Shown here piece by piece: positions 8,088 to 16,191 of a DNA stretch of 45,075 nt. The translations under genes were made by a program, and so were the position numbers. Numbering within the stretch: the first letter of the stretch is position 1; each line of letters starts with the position of its first letter. This stretch comes from Alistipes sp. (lineage in GTDB: Bacteria; Bacteroidota; Bacteroidia; Bacteroidales; Rikenellaceae), in NCBI GenBank assembly GCA_017505725.1, contig JAFVOR010000096.1:1-45075 (forward strand). The letters are read 5' to 3'. A model generated the notes under the pieces. It saw only the letters and a list, made by a program, of their open reading frames with translations. It was not told the DNA's origin and searched no databases.

Positions 8088-10373
8088 TTATTTCTTTACT
8101 TCAAACTCGGCCGTTAAGAGGTCTTTGTTGCGCGATGAGCCGCCGACCATCACTTGGAATGTTCCAGGCTCGACCACACGCTCCATTTCGAGATTGTAGT
8201 AGCGCAGGTGTTCTGGTGTAAGTGTGAAGGTGATGCGCTTGCTCTCGCCCGCCTTCAACGCAACGCGCTCGAAGCCCTTCAACTCCTTTACGGGACGAGT
8301 TACATCCGAGATGCAGTCTCGGATATAGAGCTGTGCAATCTCCACGCCCTCGCGCGCGCCCGTATTCTTTATAGTTACGCTTGCCTCAATATTCTCGTTT
8401 GGTGCAATCTCGCTCTTCGAGAGCTGAAGGTCCGAATACTCATAGGTGGTGTACGAAAGACCATATCCAAACTCATAGAGCGGCTTTGTCGACATATCAA
8501 CCAATCGATAACGCTTGATGGACTTCTTTTGGTTGTAGTACATCTGAATTTGTCCCTCGTGGCGTGGAATGGTGATAGCCAACTTTGCAGAAGGGTTGAC
8601 CTCGCCGTAGAGAATCTCGGCGATAGCCTTACCGCCAAGCATACCAGGTTCCCAAGCGTAGAGTATGGCAGGGAGATTTTCATCCTCCCAAACAAGGCTG
8701 TTCGGACGGCCCGTTACGACAACGAGAATTGTCGGCTTGCCACTTGCTGCAACCTTGCGTACCAAATCCTTCTGCAAGCCATAGAGGTCGATTGTTGCTC
8801 GGTCCTGATTCTCACCACAGGTCTTGAATCCCTTGCGAACGCGAAGGCTTGTCTCTCCTGCAACAACGATGTTGAGGTCGGTTGTGCGAGCAATACGCGC
8901 AGCCTTATCCACATTCTCCTGCTTCATTCTTTTTGGAGTATCGCCCTGATTTACAAACACGAACTCTGTCTTTGGAGCCACCTCGCGTAAACCCTCGAGA
9001 ATAGTTGTGATATTCTCAGGCTGCTGCGGTGCTGACCAATCGCCCATAATGTTCTGATCATCAGAATTGATGCCCGTTACGAGTACACGCTTATACTTCT
9101 TTGTGTCGAGTGGAAGAATACCATTGTTCTTTACGAGTACAATCGAGTTGCGTGCTGCCTCCAATGCTGTTGCACGGTGCTCCTCGCACATACGCACCTT
9201 CTTGCCCTCCTCGATGTCGCAATAAGGGTTCTCGAATAGACCGAGACGGAACTTGGCGGTGAGGATGCGGCGTACCGAAGCATCAATTCTGCTCATAGGG
9301 ATACGGCCCTCCTTGACCAGCTCGACAACCTCCTCGTTCCAATAAATGCCGTGCATATGCATATCCATACCCGCCATAATCGACTGGTAGAATGCCTCCT
9401 TGCGGCTCGATGCTGTTTCGTGGCGTGAGTGCAGACGCTCTATATCCATCCAATCACTTACTATGAAGCCGTCGAAACCATAATCCTTTCGCATCACATC
9501 CTCCATAAGCCACTTGCTGCTATGGCAAGGTACACCATTGATTTCGTTGTGAGCCATCATCAATGTACCAACTTTGCCGCTGCGAACAGCAAGTTCGTAT
9601 GGTGGTAGGAATATTTCGTGGAGTGTGCGCTCCGACACATCAGTTGCAACCGAATTACCTCCGTTTATCGACTGCGAGCCTGCAATAAGGTGCTTTGCAC
9701 AGGCCAGCACATCATCTCCGCCCTGCATATCTCCTTGATAACCCTCTATGAGTGCCAATCCCATTTGACCTACCAGATACGGGTCCTCGCCAAAGGTCTC
9801 GCCTACTCGTCCCCAACGGGCATCGCGAGCAACATCGATATTCGGGTTGAAGGTCCAATGCATATTCATTGCACGCATCTCTTTGGCGGTCTGACGAGCA
9901 ATCTTGTATGCCATCTCGGTGTCGAACGAACAAGCCTGACCAATGCTGGTAGGGTAGGAGGTGTTGTCAGGTGCAAGGCAGTTTCCGTGAATCGCATCGA
10001 TACCCAGAATCAATGGAATGCCGAGTCGCGACTCCATTGCCAAGTGCTGCAATTCGTTTGCCTCCTCGGGTGTCAATACGTGGAGGTACGAGCCTATAAG
10101 ACCCTGCTTTGTCCACTTGCGCAGAGTGTCAGCATTGATGCCTGGGTAGTAGCCCTGTGCATCCTGATTGTCTGCCTGCGCCTTCTTGTCCATATTCGAT
10201 ACGTGAACAACACCGCAGAACTGATTCATCTGTCCCACCTTCTCCTCGAGGGTCATCTGCGAGAGCAAGCTCTCAACACGCTTCTCGATAGGGGCGTTAG
10301 GATCTTTGTAGTCAACTTTGCTACACGACGAAATAGTGATAGCAACAAGGGCTAAAAGGATGAATTTCTTCAT
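8088..10373 (-). CDS. Beta-glucosidase-type GH3 lipoprotein (BglX-like)
   Basis: A 761-residue exo-acting glycosidase that removes beta-linked sugars from oligosaccharide ends. Signal peptide II with Cys17 (TISSC). The N-terminal GH3 barrel includes RDARWGRVGETFGEDP, AKHLIAG, and the nucleophile Asp307 in GFDGFIVSDWMD. The C-terminal GH3 domain follows from about residue 390 (NSIVLVKNNGILPL), and an Fn3-like domain closes the protein (VTIKNTGAREGVEIAQLYI). This is the BglX architecture and length. Sugar specificity cannot be fixed by sequence; BglX-like enzymes are mostly beta-glucosidases or beta-xylosidases. It is 18 bp downstream of pheT and 27 bp upstream of the second glycosidase. Confidence 0.93.
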   Translation of the reverse strand: MKKFILLALVAITISSCSKVDYKDPNAPIEKRVESLLSQMTLEEKVGQMNQFCGVVHVSNMDKKAQADNQDAQGYYPGINADTLRKWTKQGLIGSYLHVLTPEEANELQHLAMESRLGIPLILGIDAIHGNCLAPDNTSYPTSIGQACSFDTEMAYKIARQTAKEMRAMNMHWTFNPNIDVARDARWGRVGETFGEDPYLVGQMGLALIEGYQGDMQGGDDVLACAKHLIAGSQSINGGNSVATDVSERTLHEIFLPPYELAVRSGKVGTLMMAHNEINGVPCHSSKWLMEDVMRKDYGFDGFIVSDWMDIERLHSRHETASSRKEAFYQSIMAGMDMHMHGIYWNEEVVELVKEGRIPMSRIDASVRRILTAKFRLGLFENPYCDIEEGKKVRMCEEHRATALEAARNSIVLVKNNGILPLDTKKYKRVLVTGINSDDQNIMGDWSAPQQPENITTILEGLREVAPKTEFVFVNQGDTPKRMKQENVDKAARIARTTDLNIVVAGETSLRVRKGFKTCGENQDRATIDLYGLQKDLVRKVAASGKPTILVVVTGRPNSLVWEDENLPAILYAWEPGMLGGKAIAEILYGEVNPSAKLAITIPRHEGQIQMYYNQKKSIKRYRLVDMSTKPLYEFGYGLSYTTYEYSDLQLSKSEIAPNENIEASVTIKNTGAREGVEIAQLYIRDCISDVTRPVKELKGFERVALKAGESKRITFTLTPEHLRYYNLEMERVVEPGTFQVMVGGSSRNKDLLTAEFEVKK

Positions 10374-10391
10374 TGCATTTTTTGTTTTAAG

Positions 10392-12863
10392 TTATCGAAT
10401 CTGTGCACCGTGCTTGTGCTCGAATGCCGACTGCAGTGCCGACATAGTGCGCTCGATGGTCTTGTCGTTGAGGGTCTGGTTCTTATCCTCGAGTATGAAC
10501 GAGAGGGCATACGACTTCTTACCCTCCGGCAGCTTGTCTCCCTCATATACATCGAACAACGAGACGCTCTTGAGGAGCTTCTTCTCGGTGGCAAATGCTG
10601 TAGCACGAAGCTGGGCAAACGAAACACTCTTGTCAACAAGGAGAGCCAAGTCACGCTTAACCTCAGGGTACTTCGACAACTCGGTTGCGGCAACCTTGTG
10701 CTTGCGTGTAGCCTTCAAGAGCATATCGAAGTCGATCTCTGCGAAGAATATATCCTGCTTCAAATCGAACGCCTTGCAAATCTTGGCATTCACCTGACCC
10801 ATCTGTACAAATGGTTTGTTGTTTACATACAACTCCACAGCATCGCCAAACAGATCGCTATCGAGTGGCTCGGTACGCAGAGCGTAGATGTTCAAACCGA
10901 AACGACGGAGCAACAACTCGACTGCTGCGCGCAATGTGTAGAACGATGCCGGCTCTGCCTTCTGATTCCACGACTGCGGAGTGGCCAAGCCTGTAACTGC
11001 GAGAGCCAGGCGGTAGTTCTCCGAGTAGGATGCCAATGGTGTAGTCTCCTCGCCCTCCTTTGCCTCAGCCTTTTTGTAGAAGTAGCAATTTCCGAACTCG
11101 TAGATCTTCAAGTCGCCATTGCGGTGGTTTGCGTTGAGCTGCACAGCCTCCATTGTGTTGAACAACAGGGTCTGACGCATAACACCCAAATCAGCCGATA
11201 GCGGATTCATAATCTTCACGCAGTGCTCTACGGGGTAGCTCGATAATCCCTCGTAGTAGGCGGTCTTGGTGAGCGAGTTCGACATAATCTCGGTGTAGCC
11301 ACGAGCTGTGAGCATATCGGCTACGAGGTTTGTCAAACGGGTCTTGTCCGGCTTCTGCACATACGAAAGGGTAGAGTTCACCTTGTCCGAGACCTCTACA
11401 TTGTTGTATCCATAGATGCGGAGGATATCCTCGATGAGGTCAGCCTCGCGCTGTACATCCACACGATATGGCGGTACTGCAACGCTCCATACATCACCCT
11501 CCTCCTTCTCAATCTTAACCTCCAATGCCTCGACGATGGTGCGGAATGTCTCGGTAGGAATCTCCTTGCCGATGAGCGACTTGGCGCGTGTAATCGAGAA
11601 ATCGAAGCGGAATGGAGCAACAACCTCTGGGTTCGAGTCGAAAATCTCGCTCGAGATAGTTCCGCCGGCCAACTCTTTGAAGAGAAGAGCAGCACGCTTG
11701 AGTGCATATATCTGAATATTCGGGTCGATACCACGCTCGAAACGGAACGACGAATCTGTGTTCAGACCGAAACGCTTTGCGGTCTTACGCACCGATACAG
11801 GGTTGAAGTATGCCGACTCGATGAAGATGTCGGTTGTGGTCTCGCTTACGCCCGAATCCAAACCGCCATATACACCAGCGATACACATAGGACGCTCTGC
11901 CGAGCAGATCATCAAATCTGCTGCGTTGAGTTTGCGCTCCACACCATCGAGGGTTACAAACGAAGTGCCCTCGTCGCAGTTCTTGACTACTATCTTGCCA
12001 CCCTCAATCTTTGCTGCATCGAATGCGTGAAGAGGCTGTCCGAGCTCGAAGAGTATGTAGTTGGTGATATCTACCAGGTTGTTCTTTGGGTTGATGCCTG
12101 CGGCACGCAACGAGTTCTGCATCCACTCTGGTGACGGAGCAATCTTGCAGCCCTTGACAGTTACACCTGTGTAGTGTGGGCAAGCCTCGGTGTTCTCCAC
12201 CTCTACCTCGATGTTGAGGTCGTGATTATCAACCGTAAATGCCTCTACGCTTGGCAACTTGAGCTCTGCCTGCTCGCCGCGAGCACGAAGATATGCCACC
12301 AAGTCGCGAGCTACGCCGATGTGCGACGCTGCATCGATGCGGTTAGGAGTGAGGCCAATCTCGATGAGGTAGTCATCGGTGATGTTGTAGTACTCCTTTG
12401 CGGGTGTTCCCACAACTGCGTCTGCTGGCAACTCGATAATGCCCGCGTGCGACGAGCCAATGCCCAACTCATCCTCGGCACACAGCATACCGAGCGACTC
12501 CACGCCACGAATCTTCGAACGCTTGATCTTGAACTCCTCGTCGCCACCATCGGGATAGAGTACTGCGCCAACTGTAGCGCACATAACCTTCAAACCCTGA
12601 CGGCAGTTTGCTGCGCCGCAAACAATCTGCAATGGAGCCTCGCCACCTACATCAACGGTGGTGATGTGGAGGTGGTCCGAATCGGGGTGATCCTCACAAG
12701 TGAGTACCTCGCCCACAACAACACCTGCCAAGCCTCCACGAATGGTCTCAATCTTCTCGAAACCCTCGACCTCCAAGCCGATGTCTGTCAAAACCTTCGA
12801 TATCTCCTCAGCCGAGAGAGTCGTATCGACATAATTTTTAAGCCAGTTAAATGAAATGTTCAT
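10392..12863 (-). CDS. pheT: Phenylalanine-tRNA ligase beta subunit
   Basis: The 823-residue large subunit of the alpha2-beta2 enzyme that charges tRNA-Phe. Domain order is complete: N-terminal MNISFNWLKNYVD, an EMAP-II/OB-type tRNA-binding domain (about residues 40-150, with ADLVxxxDHPDSDHL-like HPDSDHLHITTVDVG), B3/B4 editing domain (HYTGVTVKG, GQPLHAFDA), B5 domain, catalytic-like core (ERGIDPN, FRFERG), and the FDX-ACB domain at the end (YPEVKRDLALLVDKSVSF). pheS is not in the window, which is common in Bacteroidetes. The upstream 330-bp gap carries a palindromic element and a heptamer repeat. Two glycosidase genes follow at 18 and 27 bp, an unusual company for a synthetase gene. Confidence 0.97.
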   Translation of the reverse strand: MNISFNWLKNYVDTTLSAEEISKVLTDIGLEVEGFEKIETIRGGLAGVVVGEVLTCEDHPDSDHLHITTVDVGGEAPLQIVCGAANCRQGLKVMCATVGAVLYPDGGDEEFKIKRSKIRGVESLGMLCAEDELGIGSSHAGIIELPADAVVGTPAKEYYNITDDYLIEIGLTPNRIDAASHIGVARDLVAYLRARGEQAELKLPSVEAFTVDNHDLNIEVEVENTEACPHYTGVTVKGCKIAPSPEWMQNSLRAAGINPKNNLVDITNYILFELGQPLHAFDAAKIEGGKIVVKNCDEGTSFVTLDGVERKLNAADLMICSAERPMCIAGVYGGLDSGVSETTTDIFIESAYFNPVSVRKTAKRFGLNTDSSFRFERGIDPNIQIYALKRAALLFKELAGGTISSEIFDSNPEVVAPFRFDFSITRAKSLIGKEIPTETFRTIVEALEVKIEKEEGDVWSVAVPPYRVDVQREADLIEDILRIYGYNNVEVSDKVNSTLSYVQKPDKTRLTNLVADMLTARGYTEIMSNSLTKTAYYEGLSSYPVEHCVKIMNPLSADLGVMRQTLLFNTMEAVQLNANHRNGDLKIYEFGNCYFYKKAEAKEGEETTPLASYSENYRLALAVTGLATPQSWNQKAEPASFYTLRAAVELLLRRFGLNIYALRTEPLDSDLFGDAVELYVNNKPFVQMGQVNAKICKAFDLKQDIFFAEIDFDMLLKATRKHKVAATELSKYPEVKRDLALLVDKSVSFAQLRATAFATEKKLLKSVSLFDVYEGDKLPEGKKSYALSFILEDKNQTLNDKTIERTMSALQSAFEHKHGAQIR

Positions 12864-12906
12864 AATCTATATTTTTGTTTTTGTTATCTATTTGCTCGTT
12901 GCACTC

Positions 12907-13028
12907 AAAATCGTTCCGATTGGCTCTTTTTGCACTGCTCTTCGGATAACGAAATGCTCACATAGGCTTACTATGCTCCGCTTTCGTTCCCTCGCTTAGC
13001 ACAAAAATAGTTCAATCGCCTCCGATTT
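12907..13028 (+). repeat. Interspersed palindromic element, copy A
   Basis: A 122-bp imperfect palindrome beginning AAAATCG and ending CGATTT. Inner parts: TTTTTGCAC paired with GCACAAAAA, the mid stem AACGAAA/TTTCGTT, conserved internal-loop sides TGCTCA and CTCCGC, and the apical stem CATAG/CTATG with a 5-base loop. It lies between the pheT start and the end of the preceding minus-strand operon. The family has seven copies in the window. Confidence 0.85.
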
Positions 13029-13079
13029 CACCCTCTGGGAATTTTGCTATTCGCCAATAATCGGACAAAGATACTAAAA

Positions 13080-13112
13080 TAAACGGAAAACGGAAAACGG
13101 AAAACGGAAAAC
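13080..13112. repeat. Heptamer tandem repeat (AAAACGG)
   Basis: About 4.5 perfect copies of AAAACGG in the gap upstream of pheT, followed by an A/T-rich stretch. It does not encode anything. Other 7-bp-period repeats lie between parE and parC and just after parC. Confidence 0.9.
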
Positions 13113-13140
13113 TTTTAATTCTAATTAAAAAGCAAAAGAA

Positions 13141-13169
13141 AAGAGTTGAAAGCATTGCTCCCAACTCTT
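13141..13169 (-). terminator. Intrinsic terminator of the yitT-to-symporter operon
   Basis: An 8-bp stem AAGAGTTG/CAACTCTT (13141-13148 with 13162-13169), with a loop that can pair internally (AGC/GCT). Read on the minus strand it is followed by TTCTTTTGCTTTTT. It lies 25 bp past the symporter stop codon. Confidence 0.75.
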
Positions 13170-13193
13170 AACTTTGAACTCTCCACTCAGGGA

Positions 13194-14402
13194 TTATTCC
13201 TTCTTACCAAAGATGCGGTCCATTACGATGGCGATGGCACCATCGCCCGAGACATTGCAAGCTGGGCCATAGCCATCGAGTGCCAAGTAGATTGCCATCA
13301 ACAAGGCGGTCATCTCTGCAGAGAAGCCCAAAATCGAGCCGAGCAGACCAACAGATGCCATCAGCACGCCACCCATTACACCCGGCGACGAAACTGCTGC
13401 TATAGCCTGCATCAAGGCGAAGTTTACGAAGAGTGCCAACGGAATATCAACACCAAACATATAGGCAACTGCCACCGATGTAGTGACCAACTTGATGGTC
13501 GAGCCGCACATATGAGTATTCGAGCAGATAGGAATAACAAAGTTTGCAATATCCTCGTTGACGCCACTCTTGAGTGTACACTTTGTGGTGACAGGAATAA
13601 CGGCTGCCGATGAGCAAATTGAGAATCCTGTGAGATAAGCAGGGAGAATGTTGTAGATAAGGCGCAACGGATTCTTGCGTGCGATAAGTCCTGCAATCAA
13701 ATACTGCAAAACGAGATAGAGAATCGAAAGCACAACGCCCGTGCCGATAACCTTCGCACCTGTGCCCAAAACCACATCGATAACGCCCTTTGCGCTCATC
13801 TCGCAAATCATAGTGAAGATGTAGATTGGCAACAAAGGTATGATGGCGCTTTCGATAAACCACTTTACAATTTCGCCAAACTCTTCGAACCAACCCTTAA
13901 CAGAGTCTGCTTTGAGGAAGATGCATCCCAAGCCAATTACGAACGAGAGCACGATGGCGGTCATCATATCGCAAACAGGCGGAATCTTCAACTCGAAGAA
14001 TGGCGCAAACTCCTTCTCCGAAAGAGCCTCTGCCGACAACTCTCCGACATCGAGGATGTGAGGGAAGAAGTTTGTTGCACAAGTGTAAGAGAAGAGCGCA
14101 CCACCTACGGTTGAGATGTAGGATACTGCAATCACAAAGAGGAGCATTTTGCCTGCGCCCTTGCCCAAGTTCGCAACAGCGGGTGTTACGAGTCCGAGCA
14201 CCAGCAAAGGCACCGAGAACTTCAAAAGTTGTGCGAACAAGACATTGAAGGTCTTTAAAACACGAATGAAACCATCGAAACCGCTGTTCATCCAATCGGA
14301 ACTTTCTGGAATGATTTTGCCGACCAGACCGAGTACTGCACCCACCGCAATGGCTATTACCACCTTCGGGAAGAGTCCGAGTTTAATCTTTTTTAACTGC
14401 AT
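13194..14402 (-). CDS. Dicarboxylate/amino acid:cation symporter (DAACS family)
   Basis: A 402-residue inner-membrane transporter of the glutamate/aspartate/dicarboxylate or Ser/Thr symporter family, driven by Na+ or H+. Hydrophobic segments run through the sequence. The family's re-entrant hairpin HP2 and TM7 regions are visible around GFSICSSAAVIPVTTKC and NTHMCGSTIKLVTTSVAVAY, and SSPGVMGGVLMASVGLLG fits the conserved HP2 turn. Substrate is not readable; the Ser-rich SICSSAAVIPVT loop resembles SstT as well as GltP. It is the last gene of the seven-gene minus-strand run, 18 bp after the EamA gene, and is followed by a terminator. Confidence 0.88.
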   Translation of the reverse strand: MQLKKIKLGLFPKVVIAIAVGAVLGLVGKIIPESSDWMNSGFDGFIRVLKTFNVLFAQLLKFSVPLLVLGLVTPAVANLGKGAGKMLLFVIAVSYISTVGGALFSYTCATNFFPHILDVGELSAEALSEKEFAPFFELKIPPVCDMMTAIVLSFVIGLGCIFLKADSVKGWFEEFGEIVKWFIESAIIPLLPIYIFTMICEMSAKGVIDVVLGTGAKVIGTGVVLSILYLVLQYLIAGLIARKNPLRLIYNILPAYLTGFSICSSAAVIPVTTKCTLKSGVNEDIANFVIPICSNTHMCGSTIKLVTTSVAVAYMFGVDIPLALFVNFALMQAIAAVSSPGVMGGVLMASVGLLGSILGFSAEMTALLMAIYLALDGYGPACNVSGDGAIAIVMDRIFGKKE

Positions 14403-14420
14403 AATTTATTGATCTTTAAG

Positions 14421-15317
14421 TTATTTTGAACCAATATAGAGGAATATCATACCTATGAGTATCAGTACGAGGTCGAGAGCCTTGGCCTTGAGGTTGCGCT
14501 CGCCAAACAACACTGCGCCACAAGCGAACGATACCACCACCGACGAGCGTCGAATCATCGCAACCACTGCAATCATCGCTGCGCCGTCACGCAAGGCGTG
14601 GAGGTAGGCCATATCGCCGGCGGTGAGCAAAATCGAGATCATCGGTATCGCCCACGACCAGTGGAACTTCTGCTCGTGTCGTTTGGGTAGCCATAGTGCT
14701 GCCACGATAATGCTCATCAGCAAGAATTGATAGAGTGTGTACCAGCTCTGCACAAATACCGCATTCATCGAGAACATAATATGTCGGTCGTACAATCCGC
14801 AACCCACGCCGATAATGGCGGCTGCGGCTACGCACAATATCCAACGGTTATGGGCAAAGTCTACGCCCTCATTCTTGCTTGAGCGGCTCAAGAGATAGAG
14901 CGAAACAATCGCAAGTATGACACCCACCCACTGATAGCCATTGAGTCGCTCCCCAAATATCAGCATTGCACCACAAAGTGTCAATACGGGGCGAGTGGCG
15001 TTTATTGGACCTACGATGGTCAATGGCAGATGTTTGATGCCGAAGTAGCCAAATATCCACGATGAAAGCACCATCACCGCCTTCAGAAATACTCTTGCGT
15101 GGTCGTGGAGTGTGCCACTTGTGGTCTCGAGTAACGAGCCATCGAGCCACCCTCCGCCAAATGCCGAGTCGAGTAGTGCGGGCAGAAAGATAATCGACGA
15201 GAACAGGGTGTTGAGCCACAGTACGGGCAGCACGGCGTTATCCTTCAGTGAGCGTTTCTTCGCCACATCGTACAAGCCGAGCATCAGAGCCGAGAGAAAT
15301 GCCAACGAAACCCACAT
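14421..15317 (-). CDS. EamA/DMT-superfamily transporter
   Basis: A 298-residue membrane protein with about ten hydrophobic helices in two EamA-like halves: MWVSLAFLSALMLGLYDVAKK opens the first and WILCVAAAAIIGVGCGLYD the second. Such proteins export or import small metabolites across the inner membrane; the substrate is unknown. Conserved features include the turn IVGPINATRPVLTLCGAMLIFGE at the end of half one and a matching VVSFACGAVLFGE in half two. The start codon is 4 bp from the stop of the prenyltransferase gene, so the two are translationally close and co-transcribed. Confidence 0.85.
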   Translation of the reverse strand: MWVSLAFLSALMLGLYDVAKKRSLKDNAVLPVLWLNTLFSSIIFLPALLDSAFGGGWLDGSLLETTSGTLHDHARVFLKAVMVLSSWIFGYFGIKHLPLTIVGPINATRPVLTLCGAMLIFGERLNGYQWVGVILAIVSLYLLSRSSKNEGVDFAHNRWILCVAAAAIIGVGCGLYDRHIMFSMNAVFVQSWYTLYQFLLMSIIVAALWLPKRHEQKFHWSWAIPMISILLTAGDMAYLHALRDGAAMIAVVAMIRRSSVVVSFACGAVLFGERNLKAKALDLVLILIGMIFLYIGSK

Positions 15318-15321
15318 ATGC

Positions 15322-16188
15322 CTATCCGAATATCAAGATGTTAGCAATGACAAATAGAGCCAATGTCAGACTCGCCAATCCATTGAGCGTACCGAATGCG
15401 ATGCCGATAGAGCGCTGCTTTTTAGGCGTGACAAGTATATGCTCTGCCACCAGAATAGCCGAGAAAAGTGCCACGCCGCACCACAAGAGCCATCCCTGCG
15501 GAAGGTACATCGAAAAACCAATCAACGCCGCAATGCTCACGCAGTGCAATGCGATGCTTATGTAGAGCGATGTTGCCACCGAGAATCGTGAAGGTATTGA
15601 GTGTAGACCTCTCTCACGATCGAAGGCGGCATCCTGTAATGCGTAGATAATGTCGAAGCCCCCACACCAGGTGAGCACCAAGAGCGAAAGCAGACAAGGC
15701 GCAAAGGTGAGAGTTCCCGTCACAGCTATGTATGCCCCCGCCGGAGCGATACCGAGCGAAAGACCAAGCACCAGGTGGGCAAGCGAGGTGAATCGTTTGC
15801 AATAGCTGTAGAACATTATCACAGCCAATGCTACGGGTGAAAGCAGTGCGGTAAGCAGATTTATACTACAAGCGGTTGCGATAAAAAGAGTAGCATTTAC
15901 CACAACGAAAATCATTGCATTGCGCGGAGAAATTGCCCCAGAGGGAATCTCTCGGTCTGCAGTGCGAGGGTTATCCTTGTCAATATCGCGGTCTGCCCAG
16001 CGATTGAAGCCCATAGCAACATTGCGGGCAAAGACCATACACAGCACTACCTGCAAGAGTAACCACCACGAAAACTCCGCTTCGGTGCTCCATAGCGCAT
16101 AGACAAATGCCATCAGTGCAAATGGCATAGCAAAGATGGTGTGAGCAAACTTTACAAGTCGAAAATATTTCGATATCTTTTCAAACAT
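15322..16188 (-). CDS. UbiA-family prenyltransferase (MqnP-like)
   Basis: A 288-residue polytopic enzyme that attaches a polyprenyl chain to an aromatic acceptor in quinone synthesis. The first Asp-rich motif is NRWADRDIDKDNPRTADRE, and the second is YALQDAAFDRERGLHSIPSRF. The second motif, with QDxxFDRxxGLHSIP, is closer to the MqnP/UbiA-like enzymes of the futalosine menaquinone route than to MenA, so a menaquinone role is likely. That is inference; no other menaquinone gene lies in the window. It sits 3 bp after the beta-mannosidase gene and 4 bp before the EamA gene. Confidence 0.85.
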   Translation of the reverse strand: MFEKISKYFRLVKFAHTIFAMPFALMAFVYALWSTEAEFSWWLLLQVVLCMVFARNVAMGFNRWADRDIDKDNPRTADREIPSGAISPRNAMIFVVVNATLFIATACSINLLTALLSPVALAVIMFYSYCKRFTSLAHLVLGLSLGIAPAGAYIAVTGTLTFAPCLLSLLVLTWCGGFDIIYALQDAAFDRERGLHSIPSRFSVATSLYISIALHCVSIAALIGFSMYLPQGWLLWCGVALFSAILVAEHILVTPKKQRSIGIAFGTLNGLASLTLALFVIANILIFG

Positions 16189-16191
16189 AGA

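Noticed and set aside
13080-13112. Heptamer tract as an origin-type iteron array.
   Set aside because: No dnaA or rep gene and no DnaA boxes nearby; similar heptamers occur in other gaps.
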